From: Parasutterella muris
GTDB lineage: Bacteria; Pseudomonadota; Gammaproteobacteria; Burkholderiales; Burkholderiaceae_F
Assembly (NCBI RefSeq): GCF_009767915.1
Contig: NZ_WSRP01000010.1
Coordinates: 1 to 64,000 of the forward strand
Direction: 5' to 3'
DNA: 64,000 nucleotides
Shown here: one piece after another, positions 8,576-18,194 of the stretch
Position numbering within the stretch: the stretch's first letter is position 1
Layout of the letters: every line of letters begins with the position of its first letter
Position numbers and translations under genes: made by a program
Notes under the pieces: model-generated
What the model saw: only the letters and a program-made list of their open reading frames with translations
The model's database searches: none
Told to the model about the DNA's origin: nothing

Positions 8576-10207
8576 ATGGAAAAAGCATCAGTGAACGGGT
8601 TAGAGCAAATGATGATTGAAAAGTCGAAGAAGCTGCCTCTGGGGACATCAGACTTTACAGCGTTAAGGCTGTCTGATGAAATATACGTGGACAAAACCGC
8701 AATGGTTTACGACCTTGCTTCTGTTCGGGGGAAGTACTTCTTAGCTCGTCCCAGAAGGTTTGGTAAGTCTCTGCTTATATCAACATTTGAATCTCTCTTT
8801 AAATATGGTCTGAGAGATTTTCAAGGTCTCGCGATTGAAAGGCTGTGGAAAGAGGAGAAGACCTACAATGTGGTGAGGTTGGATTTCTCAGAAATAAAGC
8901 CTTTGGATGGAATTGAGCAATTCAAGAGAGACTTGAAAGAGCTTCTGATTAGTGCCTTCTCGCCATTGGGTTTTGAATACATTCCATTAGGCGCTGCGAT
9001 ATTTAGACAGTTATCGACATGGATGAAAAGCCAGTTTCCCAATTCGTTAGTGCTCCTGATAGATGAGTATGATGCGCCGTTGACTTCGTGCTTGGATGAA
9101 ATGGATTTATTTAATGCGGTGAGAGAAACGCTTTCGAAGTTTTATGCAATCCTAAAATCTAATGACGCTGCGCTACGCTTCGTTTTTATTACCGGTATTA
9201 CTAAGTTTAATAAGACAAGTATTTTTTCTGAACTTAACAACTTAAGTGATCTGTCTTTGGACCCGGAATTTGGAACCTTGTTAGGTTATACGCATCAGGA
9301 GGTTGAGGAGTATTTTGATTCTTATCTCATCAGAGCCTGTGAGTCGCTTCGGATGGAGAAGAAGGAACTTTTGCAAAAACTTGTGGCGCGCTACGATGGT
9401 TTCTGCTTTGAGGAAACTGCACAACAAAAAGTTTTTGCGCCATGGTCATTACTGAATTTCTTAGCACGTCCTTCCAGAGGATTTAAAGATTATTGGTTTG
9501 AAAGCGGGGGTAAGCCTTCTGTTCTGGTTGAGTATTTGAAGTCACATGCGCTCAGACATCCTGAAGAGTATGGACGCGAGAAAACAATCTCTTTATCTTC
9601 GTTGTCCGGATCTTCCGATGTTGAAACTCTGTCGGATATAGGGCTTTTAACGCAAGCGGGATATTTAACAATAAAATCAATTAAGTACGGAGACACAGTT
9701 TTTCTGGACTATCCGAATCTCGAAGTTCGTCGGGCGATGGCGCAGCTTTATGTAGAGCGCTTGCTGCAAGGCAGAGTTGCCGGTCAGGTTGGAGCCGGTC
9801 CGATAGTCAAGGTTTTGAGTGAAGAGTCGGCGGAGTCGTTGTTTCATATCCTTAACCGCCTTTTCTTGGCAATTGACTATAGGAATTATCCGGTTCGTGA
9901 CGAATCCTCTGTGAGGGCTTATGTGCAGGTATATTTTGCCGGAGCAGGGCTGGATCCGAGGGTTGAACATCATAACGCACATGGCAGAAGCGACCTTGAA
10001 GTCAAGGCTGGAGATCGGCATTGGGTGTTTGAGTTTAAGGTTGTTCGCGAGGGTGAAAGCGAAGAGCAGAAGTTGCAGGAGGGCTCTGAGCAGATTGTGT
10101 CAAAGCGCTATGGTCAGCAAGAGTGCAGTCCGGAATTGAAGCGGGTTGTGCTTGTTTATTCGATCAAGTCAAGACAATTTGTTAAGTGGCGTGAGATAGA
10201 GGATTAG
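8576..10207 (+). CDS. AAA-ATPase-like / PD-(D/E)XK nuclease protein (DUF1703 type)
   Basis: A 543-aa protein of the AAA_ATPase-like (Pfam 09820) plus PDDEXK_9 architecture. The N-terminal part has the family sequence YVDKTAMVYDL, an atypical Walker A (RPRRFGKSLL, about 58-67), and Walker B LIDEYDAPL near residue 161. The C-terminus carries a nuclease-like core, GRSDLEVK ... WVFEFKVV, near 468-488, with the D, E and K residues in place. Members are multi-copy in gut Bacteroidetes and Betaproteobacteria; their function is unproven, with a mobile-element or defence role often suggested. No ribosome site is clear before the ATG, and a start at 8612 is an alternative. Neighbours are accessory genes. 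Confidence 0.85.
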   Translation: MEKASVNGLEQMMIEKSKKLPLGTSDFTALRLSDEIYVDKTAMVYDLASVRGKYFLARPRRFGKSLLISTFESLFKYGLRDFQGLAIERLWKEEKTYNVVRLDFSEIKPLDGIEQFKRDLKELLISAFSPLGFEYIPLGAAIFRQLSTWMKSQFPNSLVLLIDEYDAPLTSCLDEMDLFNAVRETLSKFYAILKSNDAALRFVFITGITKFNKTSIFSELNNLSDLSLDPEFGTLLGYTHQEVEEYFDSYLIRACESLRMEKKELLQKLVARYDGFCFEETAQQKVFAPWSLLNFLARPSRGFKDYWFESGGKPSVLVEYLKSHALRHPEEYGREKTISLSSLSGSSDVETLSDIGLLTQAGYLTIKSIKYGDTVFLDYPNLEVRRAMAQLYVERLLQGRVAGQVGAGPIVKVLSEESAESLFHILNRLFLAIDYRNYPVRDESSVRAYVQVYFAGAGLDPRVEHHNAHGRSDLEVKAGDRHWVFEFKVVREGESEEQKLQEGSEQIVSKRYGQQECSPELKRVVLVYSIKSRQFVKWREIED

Positions 10208-10678
10208 GACTTCCATTATTTGCAACGTCCTTAACAGGGTGTTGAGAGAACGGTGAGTGAGGTTTATTGATGTGCTTATCACATCTTTCTGACATGATAG
10301 CTTCGGAAAAGGGAATCCCGCGGAGTGAACGCCATCTTCAGAAAAACTGGAGAGCTAAGCTTGCGGGATGTTGTTGTCAACATAATAACCTGGAAAAAGA
10401 ACAAGGTAAATAAAACCGAACTAGTTGTAAGTAAAATTCCCAAGAAATGAAAGTTACCCACCGTTTAACAAATTTCTCAGAATTTATTTAACTGCCGGAA
10501 AGATTACTACTTATACAACGCTGCAAAGATACGCAGAATCTTTCGATACGAAACTGGAAATTTGGCGAGTGTTCGAGATACGGTGACAAATTGATATTTC
10601 TTGCAGATCGTATTCATATTTGTATCCTTTTAAAATTGTAGTTACAAAGTGATTACACTATTCGTATGAGTCATTAGC
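10208..10678. other. Gene-free spacer
   Basis: About 470 bases with no credible reading frame. It is AT-rich toward the right end and presumably holds the promoter of the antitoxin gene. No strong hairpin or repeat was recognised. Confidence 0.4.
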
Positions 10679-10984
10679 ATGAAGACTCTTGCTAATGAAA
10701 TTGTCCGAGTTCGTATCAATGATCAGCTCAAAAACGATGCAAAAGCAGTTCTCAAATCATTGGGATTAACCATGTCGGAAGCCATCCGTATTTTTCTTAA
10801 ACGGGTTGTTGATGAAAAAGCTCTGCCGTTCGTATTAAGGATGCCAGCGCACTTGGACATTTCCCAAATGAGTAAAGATGAGATTGACCAAGTTTTTGAA
10901 GCCAGTTTCAAAGATTTTGAAGCAGGACGCTTTCGTTCAGCAGAAGAGGTTTTTTCCCATATTAAACGCATAACGGCAAAATGA
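10679..10984 (+). CDS. RelB/DinJ-family antitoxin, orphan
   Basis: A 101-aa protein whose N-terminal half is the ribbon-helix-helix domain of RelB/DinJ antitoxins (VRINDQLKNDAKAVLKSLGL then MSEAIRIFLKRVV). The tail (DQVFEASFKDFEAGRFRSAEEV) is the usual toxin-wrapping segment. Normally a YafQ/RelE toxin gene follows within a few bases, but downstream (10985-11218) only a short unlinked frame occurs. The antitoxin is therefore either a solitary regulator or anti-addiction remnant. The domain assignment is firm; the role is inferred. Confidence 0.8.
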   Translation: MKTLANEIVRVRINDQLKNDAKAVLKSLGLTMSEAIRIFLKRVVDEKALPFVLRMPAHLDISQMSKDEIDQVFEASFKDFEAGRFRSAEEVFSHIKRITAK

Positions 10985-11218
10985 ATTGCAGAAAGCCGTG
11001 GAAGAATTGCGGGTGCTGACAGCAGAAGGTCTCAGCCTGCTGAAAACGTACTTGTAGAGCTTTAGGTTGAGTTACATGGCGATTTTTCGTCTTTAAGACG
11101 TACACTAATGTCACGATTTCAACCCCTACAATTAAGACCTTCGATGGCGCAGTCGTGCTCAAATATCTTCGGCTCTTTTGTGTATGTCGTTACGTCGTAG
11201 ACGGATTTTCTCAGCTTC

Positions 11219-12828
11219 CTAATTATCCATGCTTTTGAGCTTGTACTGCATTTCCTTGGTGAAATTCAGCCAAAAATCATTAAGAACATTGAGAATTCTT
11301 TCTTCGTCGTTCTTGAGTTTTGTAACGGCAAGAGCGGTGAAAGTCAGTTTCGGAAGAAAAATTTCTTTTGATTCCTTATTTTGCTTGCAAATAATGTTCG
11401 CTTTTTGAGAAATCGACAGATCACGTAGGCTTTGATTAATTCCGTTGGGAATTAGGCATAAATTGGCATAGCTATTTATTAACGTTTCGTCGATCGAAGA
11501 GGTAGAGTTTCTCTGCGCAACAAAATGTTCTATTTCTCCGCTATATCTGGGAAATTTGAATTTTTTAATTGAATAGTGCTCTTTCATTTCCTTAAAGATC
11601 TGCTCAAAAATTTCCGCGGATGTTCCATTAGAAACTTGAATATCTTTGGCCGCTTTAATGAAAATAGTTTTACCTTCATCTAGGAAGTTAAGTGCATAGA
11701 AAAGCAGCCAATCGCTCAAACATAGGTCCTTACGCTTAAAAGACTTCGCCTTGCTTTTAAAGTTCTTGGATAAATCTAAATTTTGTATAACAAATGTTAT
11801 TGCTTTGTTTTTGTCTTGTTGTGGATTATCCGGATTTTCTAAATAAAGTTTAAAAAGATCCCTGCACTTGTCGGTGGGGAGCCAGGTGTCATACGACATA
11901 AGATAAATCTGTAAAAGTTGAAATTCGTCAATGTTAGTATCCTGACAACAGCTTTTTGCATGTCTACGAGATAAAAAAAGGCGGTTTTGTGTAATCGCTT
12001 CCGTGAGCTTTGCAAGATTTTCTCGAATACTCTCGATGACATTTGGTTGGGCGGTTTTCAGCTCGTTTCTAAGATTGTCGTTCACTATGTTTTGCATTTT
12101 TATGTTATTGAATTTTGCTTTTGGGAAAGTAAAACTTACACAGTGTCCAAGCAAAAGCCGCAGTGTCCAATCATAGTCAACCGGGTCAAAAGGAACAGAA
12201 ACCGTATCTTTAAAATCCTTAAGCTGAGATAGGTTATAGTTATACCCCAGCTGGTCCATCGCAACGGCGTTCTTTAATGCTTTAACGAATTTGAATTTTT
12301 CATTGTTCGTGTCTGTCTGAAATGCTCGTCCAATGAATTCGTCAAAAACAGAAAGTTTGCGCGTGTCGATGTTGATGTTCTGAAACAGCTGCTCTCCGGA
12401 AGGCATGTTATCGTAAACAATCCAATTGAAATAGGCGTTTTCAAGACGTTGTTTGTTACATGTTGTTTGAATTGGATCTATGTCAAGGAACTCATCAAAT
12501 TCACGAATCAAACGCAGACAGTAAGAATTAATTTGTATTTCAAGTGGTTTTTGAAGATCCGATTCATCATTGATCAGCAGACTAAGGAGGCGTTGTTGTC
12601 CGTCCACTACCTCAAATTTCAACGAATCGTCGCATTTTTTGACAAGAATTATTGAATTTAAAAACGTCTTATTCTTGTCGATTTTTTTAGGAAGCTCTTA
12701 CGAAGCTCTTCGCTCCATGATGCGTCTCGTTGATAAAGCGGAAGAATTAAATCGATATTACCTGTTAGTGCATCGATAAACTCAACAACATTCAGATTGC
12801 TGTAGATTTTATTTTTTGTCTCGGCCAT
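11219..12828 (-). pseudogene. GmrSD-like DUF262/DUF1524 protein, frameshifted at an A7 run
   Basis: The original gene starts at ATG 12828 (MAETKNKIYSNLNV) and shows the DUF262 N-terminus LPLYQRDASWSEE. The frame breaks at seven A's (minus strand; T run at 12682-12688). With one extra A it would continue FLKKIDKNKTFLNS to FEVVDGQQRLLSLL, the DUF262 signature, and on to residue ~536. The C-terminus looks like the HNH-type DUF1524 (IEHFVAQ ... LCLIPNGINQSL), so the intact protein would be a fused GmrS-GmrD-like type IV restriction enzyme acting on modified DNA. It lies 26 bases after the second DUF262 gene on the same strand. As written the frame is broken, either by decay or by reversible slippage. 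Confidence 0.75.
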
Positions 12829-12854
12829 TTTTGATTTAGTGAATTTTAGTTGCG

Positions 12855-14540
12855 TTAGACAAAGTTCAGCATGGCTTTTAAAGAATTGCTGATGTCACTG
12901 ATTTCATAATCTTCATAACTCTTTTTAAGGACTTCCAAAATCCTTTGCGACCAAGAGTTTCTCTCCAACATAATTTTTGTCATGGATTGCTCCGCTATAT
13001 CCGCAGAGGCGGAATTAAGAATGATTCGTCCTGCAATATCAGCGCCGCCCGCTTTTATGTAGTTGTAATCGTGTTTTCCAATTAGATGAGCTAAATAGAT
13101 AAAGAACAGTGACATGTACAAGACGTTTTTTATCCGGGACGGAGCTTCTTGCGGAAAGCGATGGTGGCAAATGACAGTAATACAAAAAATAGTCAGGAGC
13201 GCCGCTGTTTTTCTTAGTTTAGTTTCATAGAGGTCGAGCGTTAATGGCTGAGCAGGCCACCAGGAGATTTTCGTTTTGATTTTTTGAATGAGCTCGAGGT
13301 CCTTGTAAAAGTCTTTCAGCACTTCAATACAAGTTTGAAGCCATTTCTTCTCGCATTGGAGTCCCGGAGATCCCTCAAGGCCTCCGTTTTTGAAGTAAGA
13401 CTGGGCGTATCCTTGAAATGCGGCATAGTCCCTCAAAAGGTCATTTGCTGTGACATAAAAATGACTGCCCGATTTTACCCACAGTACATCAAGCAGGAGA
13501 TTTTTTTGGGCTGAAAGAAAACTTCTTTCTGAGGTCTGAAGCCTTGAAAGGGCGCCTGGAATTCTTTGCTGAGGATCAAGAATAGGCCGCGCGAAATCAT
13601 TTTTATCATCACCGATAAGCATCGACTGCAGCGTATTAAATAAACCGTGAAAATCCTGCCAAGAATACCAGTAATTATCGTCTGCAATGAATTGATCCGC
13701 AGACATAGCAATAGCCTCAGAAATGGCCCAAGGGGTGGGGATCGCTTTTTGTTCCGGCTTCAGCTTGCCATTATCCTTTTTTAGGTTGTCTACCAGAACT
13801 TTCAGCACTGAAAGAGGAACGTTTGAGAGGTCATAGGAGTCGTCCTTCTTGTCGCTGTCGCCTGCGATATCACTGATATTTAGGCCGAGCCCGATAGGGC
13901 CAAGCCTCCAGAATTCCAGTGCGTAACGTTTATAGAGTGTCAGTTCAGGGTCCAGATTTTCTTTCCTGCAAGCATCGTAATGGAAGGCTTTCAGAAGCTG
14001 CGCAGCAGTCAACGGGACGGATTCTGTGTTGCATGCGACGTAGTAATCCAATGTCTTTTGTTCATCAGCGGTGATGAAAAAGCAAATTTTTGCAGTTTTA
14101 ATCGCATCACGGAATCTATCTTTTCCCAAGACCTGGAGTTCAGTCCGGATGACATCATAATTTTTCTTCATTTGAATGCGTGACGCATAATCAAATGGGG
14201 TATTTCCGCTGTCCGTACCGCCCAGACTCTTGAAGAATTTTCCTAAAAAGCTCGAGTTCTCGTCCAACAGATCTAGTGCGTGCAAAGCTAAACAGATAGT
14301 GGTTAATCGCTGTTGCCCGTCCACAACCTGAAAATCGGTTTGCTTTTTGTAGAGGAAAGCGGAACCGAGGACTTGATTTTTTAAATTGAGGAAGCTCTTA
14401 ATAAAACTTCTTACGGTTTCCTCACTCCACGTATATCCGCGCTGAAAGTCAGGCAGGATAACATTCTCATTAAAATTTTCCAGAAGCGTTTCAATAGTGA
14501 AGTCAATTGATGTGTCTTCGGTATTGCTGGGTATTTGCAT
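12855..14540 (-). CDS. DUF262-family protein (GmrSD-like, no clear HNH domain)
   Basis: A protein of about 561 aa. The DUF262 N-terminus is clear: ILPDFQRGYTWSEE (family [F/Y]QR..[Y/S]W) and QVVDGQQRLTTI, the ParB-like NTPase core motif. The remaining ~400 residues are helical; I do not see the DUF1524 histidine motif, unlike the gene that follows. The start is placed at ATG 14540 because the longer frame opens with a TTG and 17 residues unlike the family. The pairing of two different DUF262 proteins in one transcription unit suggests they act together, perhaps as a two-component restriction system, but that is inference. Confidence 0.75.
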   Translation of the reverse strand: MQIPSNTEDTSIDFTIETLLENFNENVILPDFQRGYTWSEETVRSFIKSFLNLKNQVLGSAFLYKKQTDFQVVDGQQRLTTICLALHALDLLDENSSFLGKFFKSLGGTDSGNTPFDYASRIQMKKNYDVIRTELQVLGKDRFRDAIKTAKICFFITADEQKTLDYYVACNTESVPLTAAQLLKAFHYDACRKENLDPELTLYKRYALEFWRLGPIGLGLNISDIAGDSDKKDDSYDLSNVPLSVLKVLVDNLKKDNGKLKPEQKAIPTPWAISEAIAMSADQFIADDNYWYSWQDFHGLFNTLQSMLIGDDKNDFARPILDPQQRIPGALSRLQTSERSFLSAQKNLLLDVLWVKSGSHFYVTANDLLRDYAAFQGYAQSYFKNGGLEGSPGLQCEKKWLQTCIEVLKDFYKDLELIQKIKTKISWWPAQPLTLDLYETKLRKTAALLTIFCITVICHHRFPQEAPSRIKNVLYMSLFFIYLAHLIGKHDYNYIKAGGADIAGRIILNSASADIAEQSMTKIMLERNSWSQRILEVLKKSYEDYEISDISNSLKAMLNFV

Positions 14541-14790
14541 TTTATGTTTGTGGAGTGGAGAAGATCTATTTCTCGTGTGATGCGTGGTCAAGCATTATAG
14601 TGTTTCTCAGATAGAAACCAAGTAGGGATATTTGAAGTCGGTATTTAGGATTTTATTTTGTTTGGCCCAATAATTGACAGATGAAACATTATCGTTGGCA
14701 ATTTGGAACCTGAACAGCAAAGGTGAGGGCAGGACGTGTTTAAGCGTTTGGCTATTATGTTCGCTATCCCCTGAGACTTGTCGCCGACAC

Positions 14791-14832
14791 AAAAGACTGC
14801 AGGCCTCGATTTATATAAGTTCGAGGCCTGCA
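14791..14832 (-). terminator. Rho-independent terminator of flavoprotein gene
   Basis: A perfect 12-bp stem (TGCAGGCCTCGA / TCGAGGCCTGCA) with an 11-base loop lies about 20 bases beyond the minus-strand flavoprotein stop. On that strand it is followed by GTCTTTTG. The stem is strong, the U-run moderate. Confidence 0.75.
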
Positions 14833-14852
14833 AGCTTCGCCGCTATTACTCT

Positions 14853-16448
14853 TTATTTCCAGGGTTCTAATTGAGCCGCGTACTTACCGGCGACTCGACC
14901 GAATACCATTGCATCAGCGTTAGCGCAGGCACCCTGATATGTAAGGCCCCATGTGGAACCGAGCTCGCCCGCAACGAAAAGTCGAGGAATCGGTTTTCCG
15001 TACGGATCAAGAACCTCCGCCTTAACGGACTTCTTGGGGCCGCCCATGGTGTGATAGGTGACAGGAACCAGTTTCACAGCATAGAAGGGGCCTTCCTCAA
15101 TAGGAGCTGACCAGCTTTTTACATCACGGCCTACGAAAACCGCTTTCATATTCGGATCAGCTGTCATTGTTCTGCCATACTCAGTATCGATACCTTTTGT
15201 TCTCAAATCACTGTTCCATCGCGCAATGGTGCTTTCGAGTACTTCAGGAACTTTGATATTCAGCTTTTGTGCGAGTTCCTTAATGGTCGGAGCTTGAATG
15301 ATGACGCCGGAGTCGATTTCTTTCTGATTGTCTCTGCTCCATTTGTATCCTTCGCGGTTGATCGCCCATCCGGAACCTCCGTTGGAAATGATGGGGCCTG
15401 CCTTGAGATAGCTGGAATCCATGATCATGTAGCACGGAATTCTCGGATATCTGTGCTGAATCGCATCGAAGTTATTGACGGACATCCAAGAGCAGTGGTA
15501 ATCGAGTTTCTTCTCATTAACAAAGCGTTTGCCGTCCTGATCTACCCAAATGAAGGCAGGCTGTCTAGTAACCATAGAGATACCGGCCTGAACTCCGGGG
15601 ACTTGCACGCCGAGCGGAGCAGAAACCGAATTCATATGCCACAGATCGCATCCCATGGACTGGGCCATCAGAAGACCGTCGCCGGTGTGCGCGGGGCTTC
15701 CGAGATACGCCATCGGATTTCCGTAGATGTACCGTGCCATTAATTCAGGATTGCTTTGGAATCCGCCGGTGCAGATGACGACGGCCTTGTTTGCTTTTAC
15801 AAAATACGGCTTGTTGTCTTTCAAGGCTTCTACGCCGATAACTTCATTTCCTCTGCGGACGAGTCTTCTTGCCGGGCAGTTAACGATAACGGGAATATTT
15901 TTAGCCTGAACGGCTCTGTCGAAAATGCCGAATAATCGATCTCCGCCCTTTGCACCGGGGACATTGCGAACGGACATCTTGTTGACGCAGTCGGCGCCGG
16001 GCAATTCCTGATAGCCTGCGTGTCCGTAGACACCAATTTTGCCTTCAGGCGCTAGAGACTGAACATAATCGCCTAAATGAAGAGATTCTTCACAGAAAAG
16101 GTCTAAAAGTTCCTTATCCCATTCCGAACGGGAAAGTTCGTAAAGCGCCTTTTGGAATTTGAAGTAATCGTCCTTATTTGTCGGAATGACAAATCCGCCG
16201 GAGGATACCGATACATTACCGCCGCCGTGAGGCATTTTTTCGAGAATCAAAACCTTTGCACCTGCGTCTGCAGCTGCAATTGCGGCATTTGATCCTGCAT
16301 TTCCATATCCTAAGACGACAACGTCAGCCTCATTATCCCAAGCGGGTATATCTTCAGGACGATCGGCTGCGATTGCAACGGACATTCCGACGGGGGCGGA
16401 TATTGAAGCGGTCGAGGCGCATTTAAGGAAACTTCTTCTGGTAGACAT
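14853..16448 (-). CDS. Tat-exported FAD-binding dehydrogenase/reductase
   Basis: A 531-aa FAD-binding-2 family protein with a clear twin-arginine signal (MSTRRSFLK ... AIAAD). The start has GGAGA eight bases upstream. Motifs are GYGNAGSNAA (dinucleotide binding), CTGGFQSN and the C-terminal LFVAGELGST FAD contact. The PVTYHTMGG motif keeps one histidine of the fumarate-reductase HHTMGG, and no haem motif is present. Members include 3-oxosteroid dehydrogenases, urocanate and other enoate reductases; the substrate cannot be read from the sequence. It lies between the DUF262 pair and the DUF3644 gene and has its own terminator, so it is probably a single-gene unit. It lacks the palindrome found before the other two flavoproteins. 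Confidence 0.85.
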   Translation of the reverse strand: MSTRRSFLKCASTASISAPVGMSVAIAADRPEDIPAWDNEADVVVLGYGNAGSNAAIAAADAGAKVLILEKMPHGGGNVSVSSGGFVIPTNKDDYFKFQKALYELSRSEWDKELLDLFCEESLHLGDYVQSLAPEGKIGVYGHAGYQELPGADCVNKMSVRNVPGAKGGDRLFGIFDRAVQAKNIPVIVNCPARRLVRRGNEVIGVEALKDNKPYFVKANKAVVICTGGFQSNPELMARYIYGNPMAYLGSPAHTGDGLLMAQSMGCDLWHMNSVSAPLGVQVPGVQAGISMVTRQPAFIWVDQDGKRFVNEKKLDYHCSWMSVNNFDAIQHRYPRIPCYMIMDSSYLKAGPIISNGGSGWAINREGYKWSRDNQKEIDSGVIIQAPTIKELAQKLNIKVPEVLESTIARWNSDLRTKGIDTEYGRTMTADPNMKAVFVGRDVKSWSAPIEEGPFYAVKLVPVTYHTMGGPKKSVKAEVLDPYGKPIPRLFVAGELGSTWGLTYQGACANADAMVFGRVAGKYAAQLEPWK

Positions 16449-16779
16449 GGTGAGTTCTCCATGGTTGAGGGATTACGATTACGTTATAACCCATGCTCCC
16501 TGATCTTGGCTATTAAAATTTCAATTGTTCTAAGTAATAAGTATTTAGAATCGTAGAGTTGCGGATTAACTGAATGATTTAAAGAAAGGTTTTATCTATA
16601 TTTACGAAACGATCTCAATGCTGCGGATACTCCCATTTTGTTTGCCTACAACTGCGCACGATATCAGCACAATCCCCTAACTGGGTACAATAAAACTCGT
16701 AGATTGCTCGATTTCTACTTATAATCCAACGCAGGATAGCTCGCGAAGGATCAGTGCTGGGTTCCCGAATGGGAGTAGG
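16449..16779. other. Intergenic spacer
   Basis: About 330 bases without a credible gene between the flavoprotein start and the end of the DUF3644 gene. It must hold the flavoprotein promoter, but I see no confident -35/-10 pair or operator. Confidence 0.4.
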
Positions 16780-17814
16780 CTAACTGCCGGAAGTTTGCTT
16801 AGAATTTTCCTTTGCCCCTGGTGCTGTCTTTGCTTTCAGCTCTGTGAGGATATTTCCGGGATCCTTGCAGAGCTCACCCAGAATAAAATCAACAGCTTTC
16901 TGACTGTAATAGTATCTGTCTTTTTGATCGTGTTTGTCGATGTAGCAAAGGTCTGGTTGCTTCTTAATGGCGAAATAGTCAATTAACAAACAGCAATGAT
17001 ATTTATTGAAATTAACAACTGCGCCATTAAGAAGAAGATTAATATTCTTTTCTCTAAGACGATTTTTTATAAAGTCTATTATTTTCTTTAGCGAGTAACT
17101 GTGTGTGCTGTTAGGATCGGATTGCGTTTTGATAATAGCGACCGGATTATCGCTTTTTGGAACCACGGTAACGCATTCGGTGGCCTCTTCTCGTTTCTTA
17201 GTTAGATAAAATCTGTGCTCGACAGGAATTGCAAACTTTGGTCCATTAGCCCCTGCAAGAGTATTTAATTCCCCGTTAAGACGCGAAATATGCTCGAAAA
17301 TGTCCGACGAATATTTTCCTCTCAAGGCGTCAATGGAAAAAGTGTTCATGGTTGTGGTGAGGGATAGAAAGCCTAGAGACACTCGGTCCCCCAGGCTTAT
17401 ATCAGCAAAGGCAGATAACTTATCCGAATAATTGAAAATGCATGCTTGAAACAAAGGAACATACAGCATCTCGTACTCTTCGGTTATAAAATGAGTGCTT
17501 GTATTCCTAAGTTCAACTATCTTCTCAAGATTTAATCTTACCGGGTCTTTTTCATTCGTGAGTATTGTTTTGACACATCTCTCCAGACTAAATGTTCTCT
17601 TTACGTCTTTGCTTGGCTGGTAGTAAATGCTCTCTAATCCTTGAGTTTTAATGAGGTAACCTTTCAGTAGAAGTTCCCAAGCGTTACAGATGAATATCGC
17701 GAAAGCTTCCACCCTATAGCGAATAGTAGGTTTATTGTAATTTTCGACGGCTAAGAGAAACGCTTCTACTGATTTTTCGAAAAGCCGAGAAAACATGGGC
17801 TTGGGCGGATTCAT
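16780..17814 (-). CDS. DUF3644-domain protein with HEPN-like RxxxxH motif
   Basis: A protein of about 344 aa. I chose ATG 17814 because it follows AAAGGAG with good spacing. The N-terminal ~200 residues match DUF3644 in pattern: FLLAVENYNKPTIRYRVEAF then NAWELLLKGYLI. RNTSTH follows at about residue 120, an R-x4-H arrangement typical of HEPN ribonucleases. This supports an RNase-type defence or abortive-infection role, though no activity is known. The C-terminal ~120 residues contain a DUF3644-associated basic helical part. It stands alone between the flavoprotein gene and the conjugation cluster. Confidence 0.7.
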   Translation of the reverse strand: MNPPKPMFSRLFEKSVEAFLLAVENYNKPTIRYRVEAFAIFICNAWELLLKGYLIKTQGLESIYYQPSKDVKRTFSLERCVKTILTNEKDPVRLNLEKIVELRNTSTHFITEEYEMLYVPLFQACIFNYSDKLSAFADISLGDRVSLGFLSLTTTMNTFSIDALRGKYSSDIFEHISRLNGELNTLAGANGPKFAIPVEHRFYLTKKREEATECVTVVPKSDNPVAIIKTQSDPNSTHSYSLKKIIDFIKNRLREKNINLLLNGAVVNFNKYHCCLLIDYFAIKKQPDLCYIDKHDQKDRYYYSQKAVDFILGELCKDPGNILTELKAKTAPGAKENSKQTSGS

Positions 17815-18194
17815 TGTATCTCCTTTGGTTTTGAAGGAGTTTAGCAAATACTCATATATTCTTCTAGATGATGAAACAAGAAAGGAACCCCTCTCTTTGA
17901 TCTAGACCAAATTAGAGTGGTTATAAAATTTAGAAATTTGGGAAAGTAAAGTGTGGAGTTGCAGAATGGCTAGAAAACAGTTTTATTCCGATCTAGTTGA
18001 CTATCGGGAATAGCTTTATTTTTTGGTATTGCACGGGGCGCTTAAATTATTTTTAATAATGTTGGAGTGCGCATAAGACTTTTGTACAAGTTTATTGGCC
18101 TTCATTTTCGTTAGAAAGAAGAAGGAGAGAACAACTGCGGTCGAAGCATTCTCCTTCATTCCGTCAACAGGACAGTTGAGTATGCCTTTTTCAG
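17815..18194. other. Spacer at the end of the conjugation cluster
   Basis: About 380 bases with no gene. On the minus strand downstream of traG there is a weak hairpin (GGAGAA / TTCTCC around 18121-18155), but no convincing terminator T-run. Composition drops to AT-rich here, so this is a plausible left boundary of the transferred cluster. Confidence 0.4.

Noticed and set aside
10983-11060. Possible short toxin gene after the RelB antitoxin (ELQKAVEELRVLTAEG...).
   Set aside because: Only about 25 codons, no start codon or RelE/YafQ features.
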